NCBI GenBank assembly: GCA_003988855.1
Contig: QYAI01000156.1
Coordinates: forward strand, 29,560-93,559
Source of the DNA: Arachnopeziza araneosa
Lineage: Eukaryota; Ascomycota; Leotiomycetes; Helotiales; Arachnopezizaceae
Length of the DNA stretch: 64,000 nt
Direction: 5' to 3'
Below the pieces are notes generated by a model, which made no database searches, was not told where the DNA came from, and saw only the letters and a program-made list of their open reading frames with translations. The first letter of the stretch is position 1. Each line of letters opens with the position of its first letter. The translations under genes and the position numbers were made by a program. This document shows positions 20,122 to 31,674 of this stretch, piece after piece.

Positions 20122-22889
20122 AATGATCTAAATACAGGCACAATTAATTCAGATTATGACGAAGAAGAAGAGAAGAACTTTCGAGGTAAAAAGTTCACCC
20201 ATTGGCGAATAATAGGGGGCTTACCCTTGATCTGTTAAAGTGTTTCGGTAGACGGCCCTGCTTGCTTCAGCTATGACCGAGCCAATCAGAACTTAGGAAG
20301 GAATATATAACTTAACTTACCCGACATGAAGCTGACATAGGAAATGAGTTATTGCCTAACATTTAGGGGAGTTTAAAAATAAGCATCGTAAATGGAATCC
20401 ATCCTCCGTGCTCCCATCGAATCAACATCGAGGACTGGAAATTCATCCGTCGATGGTAACGAGCTTTTTAGGGCTGATCCTTGCGGTATCCATGGCTGTG
20501 GAAGGAGTGCTGACAAGGCTCCAGTAAGTTTCCGTGTGGGTGAAATTGACAGCTACACACCTAATGCGGCTGCAAGTCCAGAATGTTAGGGCCTGTGTAA
20601 AGCGATAAGCTTATGTTATACAATAGTAAATGAAGGGGTTGATAATATCAAGAACTCTCTCTATCTCGACTTTTTTGATCGGCCTTAAAACATAAGCTTT
20701 GAACAAGCAAAAGAGAGTCGACCGCATCGAATGTTTTCTCTACGTAGCTAGGCTTGATATTTTTACAAACTCAGCCTATGAAACGCTGTCAACGTTCAAG
20801 TCTAACTGGACACGCCTTCGCCGCATCTCCCTCTACTTTATTTCGAAATCAATGAATGACCTAGTACACACAACGGCCCAATCGAAATCCTCACAGAATC
20901 TTGATCAACTCAAAAATTTCACCCATAACGCACGCGGTTATCAATTTTTCCACATGATGCTCCTTGACATGCAGTACGTGCATAATCGCAGTCGCTGATT
21001 CTAATGTGGGCATTGCGCTTGTGCCTGACACACAGCCACATCCTGCAATACGAAACTTGTCTCATCTTCAACCTTACCTCGTATATAGTAGAAGGCCAGA
21101 AAAAGCGCATTAGAGGCGTACAGGCTTACCAAATTATGTCGAAATGGGGTTAGAACTCTGTGCAGCCTACATTTATAGAGCCTCTAGCTTCAATGTATCA
21201 TATAAGTGCTCTTGTAGATTGAAGATTGAGCTGATTGAATGTTTCAAGTTTACAATTCTCGAATTGCTCAATCTTGACATCACGTTGATCTGCAATGTCA
21301 TTCAACTTGCGTGTACAGACCCTGACGTCTTTATATAGATTCTAGCCACGAGAACCTTCCTCGACGTTCTGCTGTCTCAATGATGCAGGAGTCGCAAAGC
21401 TTGAGGGAACGCCAACCATCACTCTTCGATTTTCCATTTCTAGATGGTGGCGGTTATTCAATGAAAACCATCAAAGTCTATCGGAATCCCTGTTCGGAAT
21501 TTGGAAACGTTTGAAAGGATTGTGTAGCTGCAGTCTGCTGTTTATAAGCTTCGATGTGACGATCGCTGTGGCTTTCAATCAGAGGTGGCCAGTGAACTGG
21601 CAGGAAACAAGTCCGCTTGTGTAGATCGGTTTCGGTCTTACATCCATGAGTTCCGTACACAGCTTCAATATGTATGGCTTAGAGGAAATTTCACTTTAGG
21701 CTTGATAGTCCAGTGCCAGGAGATAAACAAGACATCCAACCCCCCCTCCCCACCTTAGGAATAGGGGGTAGATGACATTAACTTGGAATGTAAGTGCTCT
21801 TGTCTGGTTTTCGAATCCCGATCCACAAAACGATCAGAAAACCCTTAAATCAGATATCCAAATTAGCAATTACAGCCCTGGAGACGCATATGAAATACGG
21901 TCTGAAATGAATGGTACTAAATCGCATGTTCTGATCTAACTGACTCGAAAATACAGAAATCTACTTAGGAGTCTTCATATAAACATTTTTGCGCATTCTT
22001 GAGCTATTTACACCTGCCATAGTAGAGTATGCTACATTATTGCGCACGGCAGGAAAAGGCACGGTCTCTGCTGGGAAATATTACGTTGTAGGACAGGAGA
22101 ATCAGGATTGATGCTACCACTTTGGCTAGTGCTATCTAGGCAGTATTCGCTGCTATGAGAGGACCAGAGAACTGACTGAACTCTTCAAATGTAGCGAGTC
22201 TGTTTGTAAGCATCCAAGTTGCAGAGATGGACCAAGCGGAGACACTTCTTTATAGTAGTGTCATGTCTACTAAACACGACGCCACACCCATTGTAAGAAA
22301 TTGGATAGTTTCGGTTGTTCTGTTCAATCAAGCCAATGCTTTTAACAGCTGGTTTTGTTTCGAGACCCTTCAGTGGGCAAGTTTTAAATAATTAAGGCTT
22401 TAGTATTCTCACTATTGCCAATGGCTCTCTCAGCGATTTGTGGACGGTCCTGGTCTATCTGGTCAATTGAAATGTCCGTTCTATACAGTTTAAGATGCGA
22501 AGGAGATTTGTGGATTGAAGCACAGGTTGCAGGTAGAATTGTTACATATTTGGGAGCTTCATACAGACTCAGGGTCAAAAGGCTAGAGCAAAGAACGTAG
22601 TAGTTGAAGTTTATAAACATTTATTCAAGAATTGAATTCTCTTGTGGGGGTATTTAGTAAGTGCTGCCGTCAATATTTTCCACTAGGAATTGAGTCTCAT
22701 GTCAGAATGAACGCCTCCTTTTGCCAAAACTCTCCTGTTTTGCTGATTATTTCTGGACTCATCGTAAAAACAAAAGCTTTTCCACTCAAATACGCTTGTT
22801 GGATTCATGAGTTAGAAAGTGGCGGCTGTCAGGCTGCAGTTTGAAACCTGTATAGATATACCGCAGTAAACTTGAGAGCCAAACTTAGA
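20122..22889. other. gene-poor region, 2.8 kb
   Basis: Several frames of 60-99 codons (20699-20998, 21144-21338, 22384-22620, 22632-22844) have no signal of a protein family and no consistent splice partners. A C-rich run is at about 21741-21752. I see no transposon ends, tRNA or other RNA gene. Confidence 0.5.
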
Positions 22890-23240
22890 TCAGTGCTTAG
22901 AAGAAACCCCTACTTGAGATCCTGAAAGCAAAAACGGTCCAGGCTGTGGAACAGCATTCACATTCACTTCCCCCGCGTTCTCCTGTATTTCAGCCGCAAT
23001 CCAACTGCCGTCGGCATTTAGATTATGAGCCATAAATCCCCCATCAAACCATTTATCCGTTCTTAATCCCGCCCGACTTCCGGATAGCAAAATTTTATTC
23101 GTCCCAGGTGTTGTTTTAGTGCCCTCAATTATGACTGAGTTTTGGCCGGTGGGGCCTTTTCCCAGCGGCAAAATTGCTTTCTGTTTTTGTGAAACGTTAC
23201 TTTTTGGAGGAAGAATAGACGCAAGTTTATGCTTTTCCAT
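22890..23240 (-). CDS. small hypothetical protein, doubtful
   Basis: 116 residues, starting MEKHKLASILPPKSN. It contains two similar short pieces, LLSGSRAGL and LLSGSQVGV, separated by FMAHNLNADGSWIAAE. There is no signal peptide, helix or known motif. It is divergent from the FAD oxidoreductase with 216 bases between start codons. The internal similarity is the only argument for coding; it may equally be chance or a gene fragment. Confidence 0.25.
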   Translation of the reverse strand: MEKHKLASILPPKSNVSQKQKAILPLGKGPTGQNSVIIEGTKTTPGTNKILLSGSRAGLRTDKWFDGGFMAHNLNADGSWIAAEIQENAGEVNVNAVPQPGPFLLSGSQVGVSSKH

Positions 23241-23456
23241 CAGTCGACGCAGTTGACGAAGATTTAAATATGCCCCACTCGTATGATTGAACAGGATAGT
23301 ACATATATCAGCACTATGGAGGTGTGATAGTGCAGGAAGGCAGTTGAAATCGCCAGCCCTTTTAACAATTTATTGATAACAAGAAAACGTATATCAATCT
23401 AGAACTTTGCTTGGCTCGTTTTTGAGAATCTCTAGGTCTTTTTATCTTCCACCAGT

Positions 23457-25505
23457 ATGTATTCATACCTCCTTCTAGCACTTTGTACACTTCAAGTTGC
23501 CAACTGTGTCAACTTCCCATTCGAATCTATCCAGCTCACAGACGCAGACATTGGTAACTTTTCATCAATAGCATTTGGAGATGCATCAAAAGTGGCCGCT
23601 ACCTTTACCAATGCAAGTTGCAGAGCTTTTCCGGGATATTCTGACTGGCCCGTGGATGAGGAATGGCAGCTGCTCAACCGCTCTCTGAATGGAGCGCTGC
23701 TAAGACCGACACCACCGGCAGCAGTCTGCTATCCAGGGCCTCTGCAAAATGTTAATCAGTGTAACTTTCTCTTCTTTAATGCAAGTCGCACACGATTCTA
23801 CATCAATGATCCTGTCACCGTGTTAACTACATGGCCGCAAGGCGACACCTGCAGTGCTTCACCTAGACCTACCAGTAACGCGACATGCACTCAGGGTGGT
23901 TTTCCAACTTATGTCGTGAATGTTACAACGGTGAAGCAGATTCAAGTTGCGGTCAATTTTGCAAGGAATAAAAATCTCAGATTGGTCATCAAGTGAGGTT
24001 TCCATAGTTTGTTGCAAGATAATGTTTCTAAACTTACAAACAGAAATACGGGCCATGATTTCGTTGGCCGCTCAACCGGTGCGGGATCACTCAGCATATG
24101 GACACACTATCTCAAGGACTTCGAGTTCCTACCAGAACATACCCAAGGTCCCTATTCGGACCTAGCTGCAAAAGTAGGAGCTGGTCTTGAAGCATGGGAG
24201 TTGTATCAATATATGGATGATTACAACATGACGCTTGTAGTCCCAGGAGGTAGCACGGTAGGCGCTTATGGTGGCTGGATGTTGGGTGGTGGGCATAGTA
24301 CGTTAGCTAGTAAGTATGGTCTGGGAGCGGACCAACCATTAAGTCTGCAGGTAGTTACTGCAGATGGAAGGTTTGTGGTAGCAAGTCCAGAAGAAAATGA
24401 AGATTTGTTTTACGCGTTGAGAGGAGGTGGACCTGGTGAGCTCTACAATTCAACTTGATATTTTGGTCACTGATCCAACTCTACAGGCACATTCGGAATC
24501 GTCACTTCCGCTATTGTAAAAGCATATCCCCCAATCCAAGTTACCGAGACATCTATTGCTTTCATGGGCGGCAATTATACAGTCCCTACATTCAACTTTA
24601 CTGGCGGTTTTGGGAATTTTACACCCCCTCCTTTCAATTTCTCATTTCCTGCTCCCGTCGTTATTCAGGATCTGAACACGTTCTGGGAAGGCGTTAACGC
24701 TTTCTTCAGATACGGCGCCAAAGTCGTGGACAATGGTGGAACGACATACAGCTACATCTCCCAGTTATCAAATACCAGTTGCAGCTTCACGACTACTATC
24801 GATCTCCCTGGCTACACTTCTACCGAGCTAGATTTATTTATGCAACCACTTAACTCTGCATTCCGTGAGTTAGGGATCCCAGTTAACAGCACTTCTCCCA
24901 CATCTTCTCTATCCTGGGGATCCTCCCGCCACGGTGAAGGTGACACTCCGGGAAGCGCACGTTTCGCATCACGCCTATTTCCTAGAAGTAATTGGGATGA
25001 TGACACCAAGTTCAACGCAACTGTGACCGCTATTCGCGAAACCATCGAAGCAGGTTACACTTTCCACGGCATTCACATGTCACCCACGGTCGCTCTCGCC
25101 GGCTACCCTGGGAACAATGGGGTCAACCCTGCTTTCCGTAATACTGTCATGCATGCCGATAGTTTTGATGCTGCGCCCAGGGGTGGTTCTCCATTGTCAC
25201 CTTTTCTGACACCTTCGGTACAAAGTCGCAAAGATGCCGAAGCAAGACACAATTCTTATATGAATAAGATTAGAGAGGTAACTGTCGAAGGAGGCAGTTA
25301 TATCAACGAAGCAGATGTACAGGAACCAAATTGGCAACAAAGTTTCTTTGGCAATAATTATGAAAAGCTGTCAGGGCTGAAAGAGAAATGGGATCCATGG
25401 CATCTTTTTTGGGCACCCACCACAGTAGGGAGTGAAGGATGGGAAGTGAGAACCGCGGATGGGTTGCCGACGCAGAATGGGAGATTATGTAGAGTGACAA
25501 AATAA
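23457..25505 (+). CDS. secreted FAD-linked oxidoreductase, berberine-bridge (BBE) type
   Basis: Exons 23457-23992, 24044-24435 and 24487-25505 join in phase to 648 residues; both introns are 51 bp. The first 17 residues are a signal peptide (MYSYLLLALCTLQVANC). The FAD-binding PCMH domain spans roughly 140-330: KNLRLVIKNTGHDFVGRSTG holds His183, the residue that in this family links FAD covalently, followed by LVVPGGSTVGAYGGWMLGGGHS, YGLGADQPL and DLFYALRGGGPGTFGIVTS. The BBE end domain is seen at YINEADVQEPNWQQSFFG and LKEKWDPWHLFWAP. Many N-x-S/T sites fit a glycosylated extracellular enzyme. Such enzymes oxidise alcohols, sugars or secondary metabolites using O2; the substrate here is unknown, and no biosynthetic backbone gene is nearby. 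Confidence 0.93.
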
Positions 25506-25760
25506 ATACTGAGAAATCGGTAGATTATTTGAAAATTGGAGTGCTGATTATTGCTGAGCCTGCTCACAAGAGTCTTGCTTCAATACCGATTGTGTAACCA
25601 GAATACGAAAAGGAAAATCACTTGAGACGTGTCTCAAAGTGTATCTCCTCTTCTTCCTCATTCCCATAGCCAATCTGGCCAACTAAAAGCATGTAGTCAT
25701 TACCTAGTATTTCGGGCTGAAAGATTCTGTTGGTACAATAATCACGTGCCACGCACGAGA

Positions 25761-28120
25761 GCCTAGTTACTCGTATCCACGGGGCAACGCCCCACATGGG
25801 GCAAAGCCTCAAGCAAAAAAATCATATTATACTATTATCACCATAACACACCTAATTTTTAGTGGAATTAGATGCCAATAGTATTAAAAGATTCCTTAAA
25901 TATAGAAGTATCATATTATAGATCGAAGTTGTGTTGCTAATCTCCTACTGCGTGTTCTGATCGAAATAGCCTCTAATTCTGGCCTTCTACTACTCTTCGA
26001 ACGCTGAACTACCTTCTTCTCTCGAATTGTAGGCCTTGTAACTTGTTCTAATCTCTTGACTGCCTTTGATAGCTTCTTTATTAGTTCCGAAAGTACTGAT
26101 TTCGAAGAAAAGTGTCGTAGTTAAAAAGTAAATATATCAAGAGAAAGAGCTATGAAGATAGGTCGAACAGCAGCTTAAAACTTCCTTTGCTTTTTGACAA
26201 GAGATTTTGATCGTGTAGCCTTTGTACGAATATCAACTGTAAATATATCAACAGATATATCTTTAAAAAACAGTATTGCAGCTTTCTTTTAGAAAATCAT
26301 CATCTTCTTAAACTTCGTTCGTCTTCTTGCCTCCTCTAAGCTTATCCACCTCCCGAGATTATAATCAACGTGATCAACACCTCTCTTCTTATTCTCAGCC
26401 TTCTTTTTCCCTTCAACAAAAGCCTTGTTAACACCTTGCGTAGCACGTTGTGTAATTATAGCGTTTGTTGCCGATTTGCTAATCTTCTGTATCAAAACTA
26501 ACCTCTTCTTATCTTCAATACTTCTATCTTCAACCTGTCAAAGCATTGTTTCGAGTTCTGAGACAGTTGATAGTGTAGTAAAAGTCTTATTCGAAGAAAG
26601 AAAGCTTTCTGCTGTAGTTAGTCGAGATTAAGACTTCGAGGTAAGTCTGTCTTGTGTTGTTGAAGCAAGATCAAGAACAGCTTCTTCAGAAATCGAAAGA
26701 AGTGTTAATTTCTTCTTAGCTTTTACATCTCAATTAGCAAGCTAACTTAAGACTATCTGAAAATCAACTAACGTATCGCTAGTTAAATAGCCTGCCTTCG
26801 TCCAAGCACTTCGAATATTCTTTTTCGTCATAGCCTTATCACGAGCAGCATGCTATATATCTAAAAAGTCGAGCTTTTTAATCGTACAGCTTTGTAAGAA
26901 AGTAAAACGCTCTCGAATTCCAAGCTTATAGGCCTGAGAAACTAGCCTAAAAACACCTACATCACACGGTTGCAAGAGATAAGTAAAATAAGGTAGTAAA
27001 CACAAAAGAAAAATCTTGTTTTTAACACAGAAGTTAATTACCTGTAAAGTAAGATAAGATTTATAGCCGTTAACAAGAAGAAGTCTTTATTCTTAAGAAC
27101 TCTTCGTTACTTTAGTTTGAAAGTTAAAATAGTCTTAAATATATTCTATTCTAATCTTATTGTTAGTCTAGCTATTTGAAGAAACAGCAATATAGTAACT
27201 CTTAATCTCTAACTTCTTTATCTTCTTATGCTAAGCATCCTGATTAATTCTAGCTTTGAAAATCGTCTAAGAAGTAAGCTTTCGGCCTGTCAGAGATACA
27301 CACTTTGTTAAAGTTACTTATTCACAGTTCTTAGAGTGTGTTGTATACGAATTTAGCTCTGTCTTATTAACTAAAATTCGAACTTTCCTAGCTACTTCTA
27401 TTATTACTTTCTTTTTATCGAAGTTGTATGTATTATTATCATAGACCTCGTATTTAGTCTTCAAGCTTAAATATAAAGCGAACTAGTTGTTAATAATATC
27501 AGAATCTTGAGCTATAAAACGTTTTCGATCTTAATTCGATACAAATTTAGACTGTAGTTAAGAGTGTTTCTTCAGAAAAGCAAGGTGCTAGTTATCTTCT
27601 AATATCTTCTTACTTTCTCTCTCTACTAAAAGCTCAAGAGCAAACTAACGAAGTTAATAAATCCTGCAAGGCTATCTCTATTTATATAGCTGTCTTATTC
27701 ATACAACTAATACTTCTTTCTCTATTAGCGTTAGCTTTTGCATTAATAAATTGTAGGCTATTCTCGATTTCGAGCTTCGATTTAGTCGATTTCGAAGCTT
27801 TTTATATCTCGGGATACTATATAACTAGGCTGTTTTGCGAATAGAGAGCTTATCAGAAGTCCTAAGTCGTTCTCGATAGGTCTTAGCAGCTTGTTCGATT
27901 CGTACTTCGATATCTTCATTAGCATCATAGCTTAAGCGGCGAAGTTTGGGACGAGTCATTTCAATCAGGATTTACAAGGAACAAAATACAAATACAATGC
28001 AGATATTTGGGACAAAATTGCTATTGTTTTGGGTAGAGAAGAGCCTTTGAAGCTGGACGATATTTTGGTTGAGGCTTTGCCCCATGTGGGGCGTTGCCCC
28101 GTGGATACGAGTAGTCAGGC
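25761..28120 (-). mobile_element. dead Fot1/pogo-like (Tc1/mariner superfamily) DNA transposon
   Basis: Ends of 52 bases at 25761-25812 and 28069-28120 are near-perfect inverted repeats; they share ACTCGTATCCACGGGGCAAC and GCCCCACATGGGGCAAAGCC, with a few transitions near the outer tip. Between them the minus strand reads a transposase full of stops from about 27959 (MTRPKLRRLSYDANED, the Fot1-type N-terminus) to about 25930. The DDE region is recognisable: TYNFDKKKVIIEVA, VSLTGRKLT, LLLVNGYKSYLT and LPYFTYLLQPCDVGVFR, then AMTKKNIRSAWTKAGY. The catalytic Asp of the LILDGHGSH-type motif is now Asn, and FDEKG has become FDKKK, both G-to-A changes as RIP produces. The element is about 2.36 kb and cannot code for an active transposase. 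A clean TA target duplication was not seen. Confidence 0.88.
25930..27959 (-). pseudogene. Fot1/pogo-type transposase remnant (DDE_1)
   Basis: The degenerate coding region lies inside the transposon. Many TAA/TAG stops interrupt it, and the composition is strongly shifted to A+T. In order it shows the N-terminal HTH part, the first acidic block (TYNFDKKK), the second block with Asp-to-Asn, the third block LLQPCDVGVF with its Asp kept, and a C-terminal basic part (IREKKVVQRSKSSRRPELE). Confidence 0.85.
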
Positions 28121-29366
28121 AGCCAGAACCCCATAAGGGTTCTCCAGCTGCCTCCATCCTTCTTTCGAATACAAGCCAACTTAACCCACCGATACAGACC
28201 CCTCCACAACTACGAATAACCTAGGTTTATCGTGAACCGACAGATTCAAAGGATCAATACATACCAAATAGGACATTTTACATCGCACAACCTCTGTACC
28301 TTCACCATTCACAAAGCCAAACATGTTCCATGCCTTATTTTACTAAGTCTTGCTGTTCAGCTGAATGAAAAATTTCTCAAGACATCGCGAAGAAAAAAAT
28401 GAATGGAGAGACCAGTATGAGACCTTAAGCGATTCCAGTACGGAAATGGATCTGTGCAAGGCGTTATTTCTTCTACAGTCATTTATTAATAGATATTTAT
28501 GAACTGAAATTGGACAATGGAATTCTGGAATGCTGAGAAAATATGAAAAGGGGTTCAGCCAGGGGTACTTAAAGAGTTTAGCCGCAGCGCCACACCCAAT
28601 TCCGTTGTCTGACTTTTTGCTCAGGAACAATTGTTTCGGGAGGGGCAGGCAAACCACATCTAAACAAGAATCTAGAGCTTAGTAGCCTGGATTATTGGCT
28701 CAATACAGTAGTGATCTGAAGAGTCTTTGAAAGGTATTAAAGCTTGTGTTCTCTAGGTACGTAGTCCCTAATTTTCTAGTGTCCGTGGTGTTCGTGGATA
28801 TCGAAACCCGTTCAAATTCCCAGACCGCTACATGAGAAACTTATTAGAAAGGAGAATCGCATCAACACAAGCCACTGAAGACCTAATTGTCGGCATGGCC
28901 TTAGCATCCCCGTACCCGGGCATCGGCACCACTGCCATGGCACTACTACTGTGCTTTTCTCCCTCAATTTCCGCCGCATGTGGACTAGACTAAGACTGTT
29001 CGGGATGAAGCTGTCTTCCTTGCTGCCGAGTTTCAGTCTTCCACTCCTTTAGGTAACTAGGCACACGACTTGCAAGCTGGTGTCTCATTGCTTGGGCGTC
29101 TGTTTACATAATTAAATGTTAGAATCCCCACAGTTCAAGCTTTTGATTCTTCTCAGCTCACCACTTTAAACCTCATGGCCGATTTAATATATTCGCAATG
29201 GCCTCTGCGTATTGCCAATTTTTATGGTAGTAACTTGAGCTCGGAGTTAGCGAGGCGATGCTCGGTCTTCAGAAGATGCAAGACATGTTCTACTTCGACA
29301 TAAGTATGTACCTGCTCTAAATGCATCAATCATTTCTAGTCAGCTTTCTTTTGGTGTTTTTTCGCA
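28121..29366. other. intergenic, 1.2 kb
   Basis: Between the transposon and the MFS carrier. A frame at 28343-28657 (-) has no family resemblance. The B-box-like CGTTCAAATTCCC near 28813 has no matching tRNA arms. The last 200 bases are presumably the carrier's promoter. Confidence 0.5.
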
Positions 29367-30921
29367 ATGGCAACGAGATATCTCGTCAAAACCTTGGAGG
29401 AACTGGGTTTGATTACCCTCTGGACCTCGCCATATGATACCAAGCTCCTCTGCGCACAACGCTTCATTCGTCTCTTTGCATATGGCAGCTCTACGCTCAT
29501 TCTCGTATCTTATTTGTCTGCTTTGGAAATTTCAAAAATTAGAATCGGTCTTTTCATGACACTTACCCTTGTTGGCGATACATTAATCAGTTTTATTCTT
29601 ACAATTTTTGCGGACTCATTAGGGAGAAGATCCATATTGGTTGTTGGAGCGATATTGATGGCTGCATCAGGCGCTACCTTTGCAACTTCTGAAAATTATT
29701 GGGTTCTGCTTGTTGCTGCTATTGTCGGCGTTATTAGTCCAAGGTATGATCTTTATATCGAAACGATAAAAGTTTTGCTAACCTTCTCCAGCGGTAACGA
29801 GTGCGGCCCATTTCGATCCATTGAAGAATCAACTATCGCATACCTGACTCCAGAATCCAAACGAACTGATATATATGCCTGGTATTCACTGCTTGGTGTA
29901 GCAGGATCTGCTCTCGGAATGGGGGTATGCGGTTTGCTGCTAAATCTGCTTCAGGATCGTCTACAATGGGACTTGATTAGGACATATAGAATGGTGTTTT
30001 GGATTTATTCGGCGCTTGGTATAACTCTGCTGTTGATTGTTCTTTGTCTAAGCAAGTCTTGCGAGTTTGTGGAGGAGGCGGCTGAGACCCTAGACGGCGC
30101 ATCAGACTCAGAGGACGAAACATCAGACCAAAAGAATCATCACATTTTTTTGAAGATCCCTCGATTCAGCCTCAAGAGTAGACCTGTCGTCATCAAGCTT
30201 TGCATTCTTTTTGCTCTAGATTCATTCGCGGCAAATCTAGCTCCTCTGTAGGTTTCAAAAGCTCGTCTTCATATCTTTTTCCTAACACCTTCTCAGTTCA
30301 TGGATTACATACTTCTTCCACACCAAATTCTCACTCCGCAATTGCGATCTTGGTACCCTCTTCTTTGTTACAACAATCATCGCTGCTTTCTCCATGCTTC
30401 CCGCCTCTTCTCTTGCGAAGCGTTTCGGAAATATCAAGACAATGATTTTTGGGCACCTCCCTCAAGCAATCTTCCTCTCACTTCTCCCAATACCTAACTC
30501 TACCACGTTGGCCATTTTATTCTTAGTTTTGAGATCTTGTACACAGTCTATGGATACCCCGCCGCGCTCCGCATTTCTCGCCGGTGCGGTTGAAACGAAA
30601 GAGAGGACTGCTATGATGGGTTTTATATATGTATCTAGAAATTCGGCGGCCAGCATAAGCCCTATCATCACTGGGGTAGTGGCTGATCGAGGTAATTTGT
30701 GGGTTGCATTTGTGGTCGCGGGATTATTAATGATTGTGTATGATCTCGGCGTACTTTTGTTATTTGGGAGGAAGATTGAAGTACAAGATATGAGACGGGA
30801 GACCGATGATAGGAGCGAAGATGAAGTCAAACAGAGACAAGACTATAAAGACCTAGAGAATGGGCTCGAGAAACTTGATTCTATAAGAGATAGCAAAGAG
30901 GAAATTCGCATAAAGCGCTGA
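29367..30921 (+). CDS. MFS transporter
   Basis: Exons 29367-29743, 29792-30247 and 30297-30921 join in phase to 485 residues; the introns are 48 and 49 bp. The 48-bp intron has no stop and a length divisible by three, so it could be retained, but splicing gives VISPSGNECGPF, which fits the family better. About twelve hydrophobic helices. The loop 2-3 signature is GDTLISFILTIFADSLGRRS (motif A, D..GRR). After helix 6 there is an acidic cytoplasmic loop (ETLDGASDSEDETSDQ). The second half includes SWITYFF, PPRSAFLAGAV and a second GR-like turn. The N-terminus before helix 1 is short. Members of this type move small solutes across membranes by proton coupling; the substrate is not predictable. 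The C-terminus is a charged tail. Confidence 0.88.
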
Positions 30922-31674
30922 ATTGGCGTCATGGATTTAGAAGGGATGTGCATTTGGGTTCAGAAAAGTTTCTTGCATAACGCTTTTAAAATATTAATGA
31001 ACACTTAGTATATTCCTCTCAGATATAAACGTACCTCTGCATGATAAAACATTGATCTATCTCAAGAATAATATCGATCTGGAGCTGAAGCAAAACAAGC
31101 GGCTTTACATAAGTCTGAAGCTAGCTTCATAGCATACCCCATGATTCACAAATATCATTGGAATGATAATAAACAAAATTACATCAACTTCTTTACCTAC
31201 CTAGAATGTGCCTAGGCTGAATTCATCAACAGCTCGTGACATGAATTTGGTCAGTCGTTTATGAAGCCACATTCGATGACTGATCTTCGCAAAGGAGATA
31301 TAGATTTTGGAGTCAACACAACATAAGATGCGTAAATGAAATGATAAGTCCAATTATTATATCCTTAACTTTCCAAATCCTCTCTTTTTATTCTATACAG
31401 ATTATATGTTCCACTAACGTTCCGATTCCTGTTAGTCATGCCTATGAAACCAATACGCAGAACAACGAAAATTCTATTTAATTATTATAGAGTATACAGT
31501 GAATAATGGAGCAAGCTTAGGCGGCGTACTAGAAATCAGAAGTTGTTATTGAAAGATGTCATTTCAATGCTCTAAAAATTTCATTGCTGGTCTATTATTT
31601 GTCCAACGAAGACTATCGTCCACATCAGAATGAATGCATGCCAGACCAAAACGCCAGGTCCCAGACAACTTCTT
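30922..31674. other. intergenic, convergent 3' ends
   Basis: AT-rich, between the stop of the MFS carrier (+) and the stop of adenylosuccinate lyase (-). No gene or repeat is recognised. Confidence 0.55.

Noticed and set aside
20699..20998. 99-codon frame
   Set aside because: No motif, no signal peptide and no partners; treated as chance.
25761..25812. Terminal repeat considered as CRISPR-like or as a structural RNA
   Set aside because: An inverted partner at 28069-28120 and a transposase remnant between them explain it as a transposon end.
28810..28826. B-box-like CGTTCAAATTCCC, possible tRNA
   Set aside because: The flanks do not fold into a cloverleaf.
23457..30921. Secondary-metabolite cluster around the FAD oxidoreductase and MFS carrier
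   Set aside because: No polyketide synthase, NRPS, terpene synthase or P450 in the window, and a dead transposon separates the two genes.
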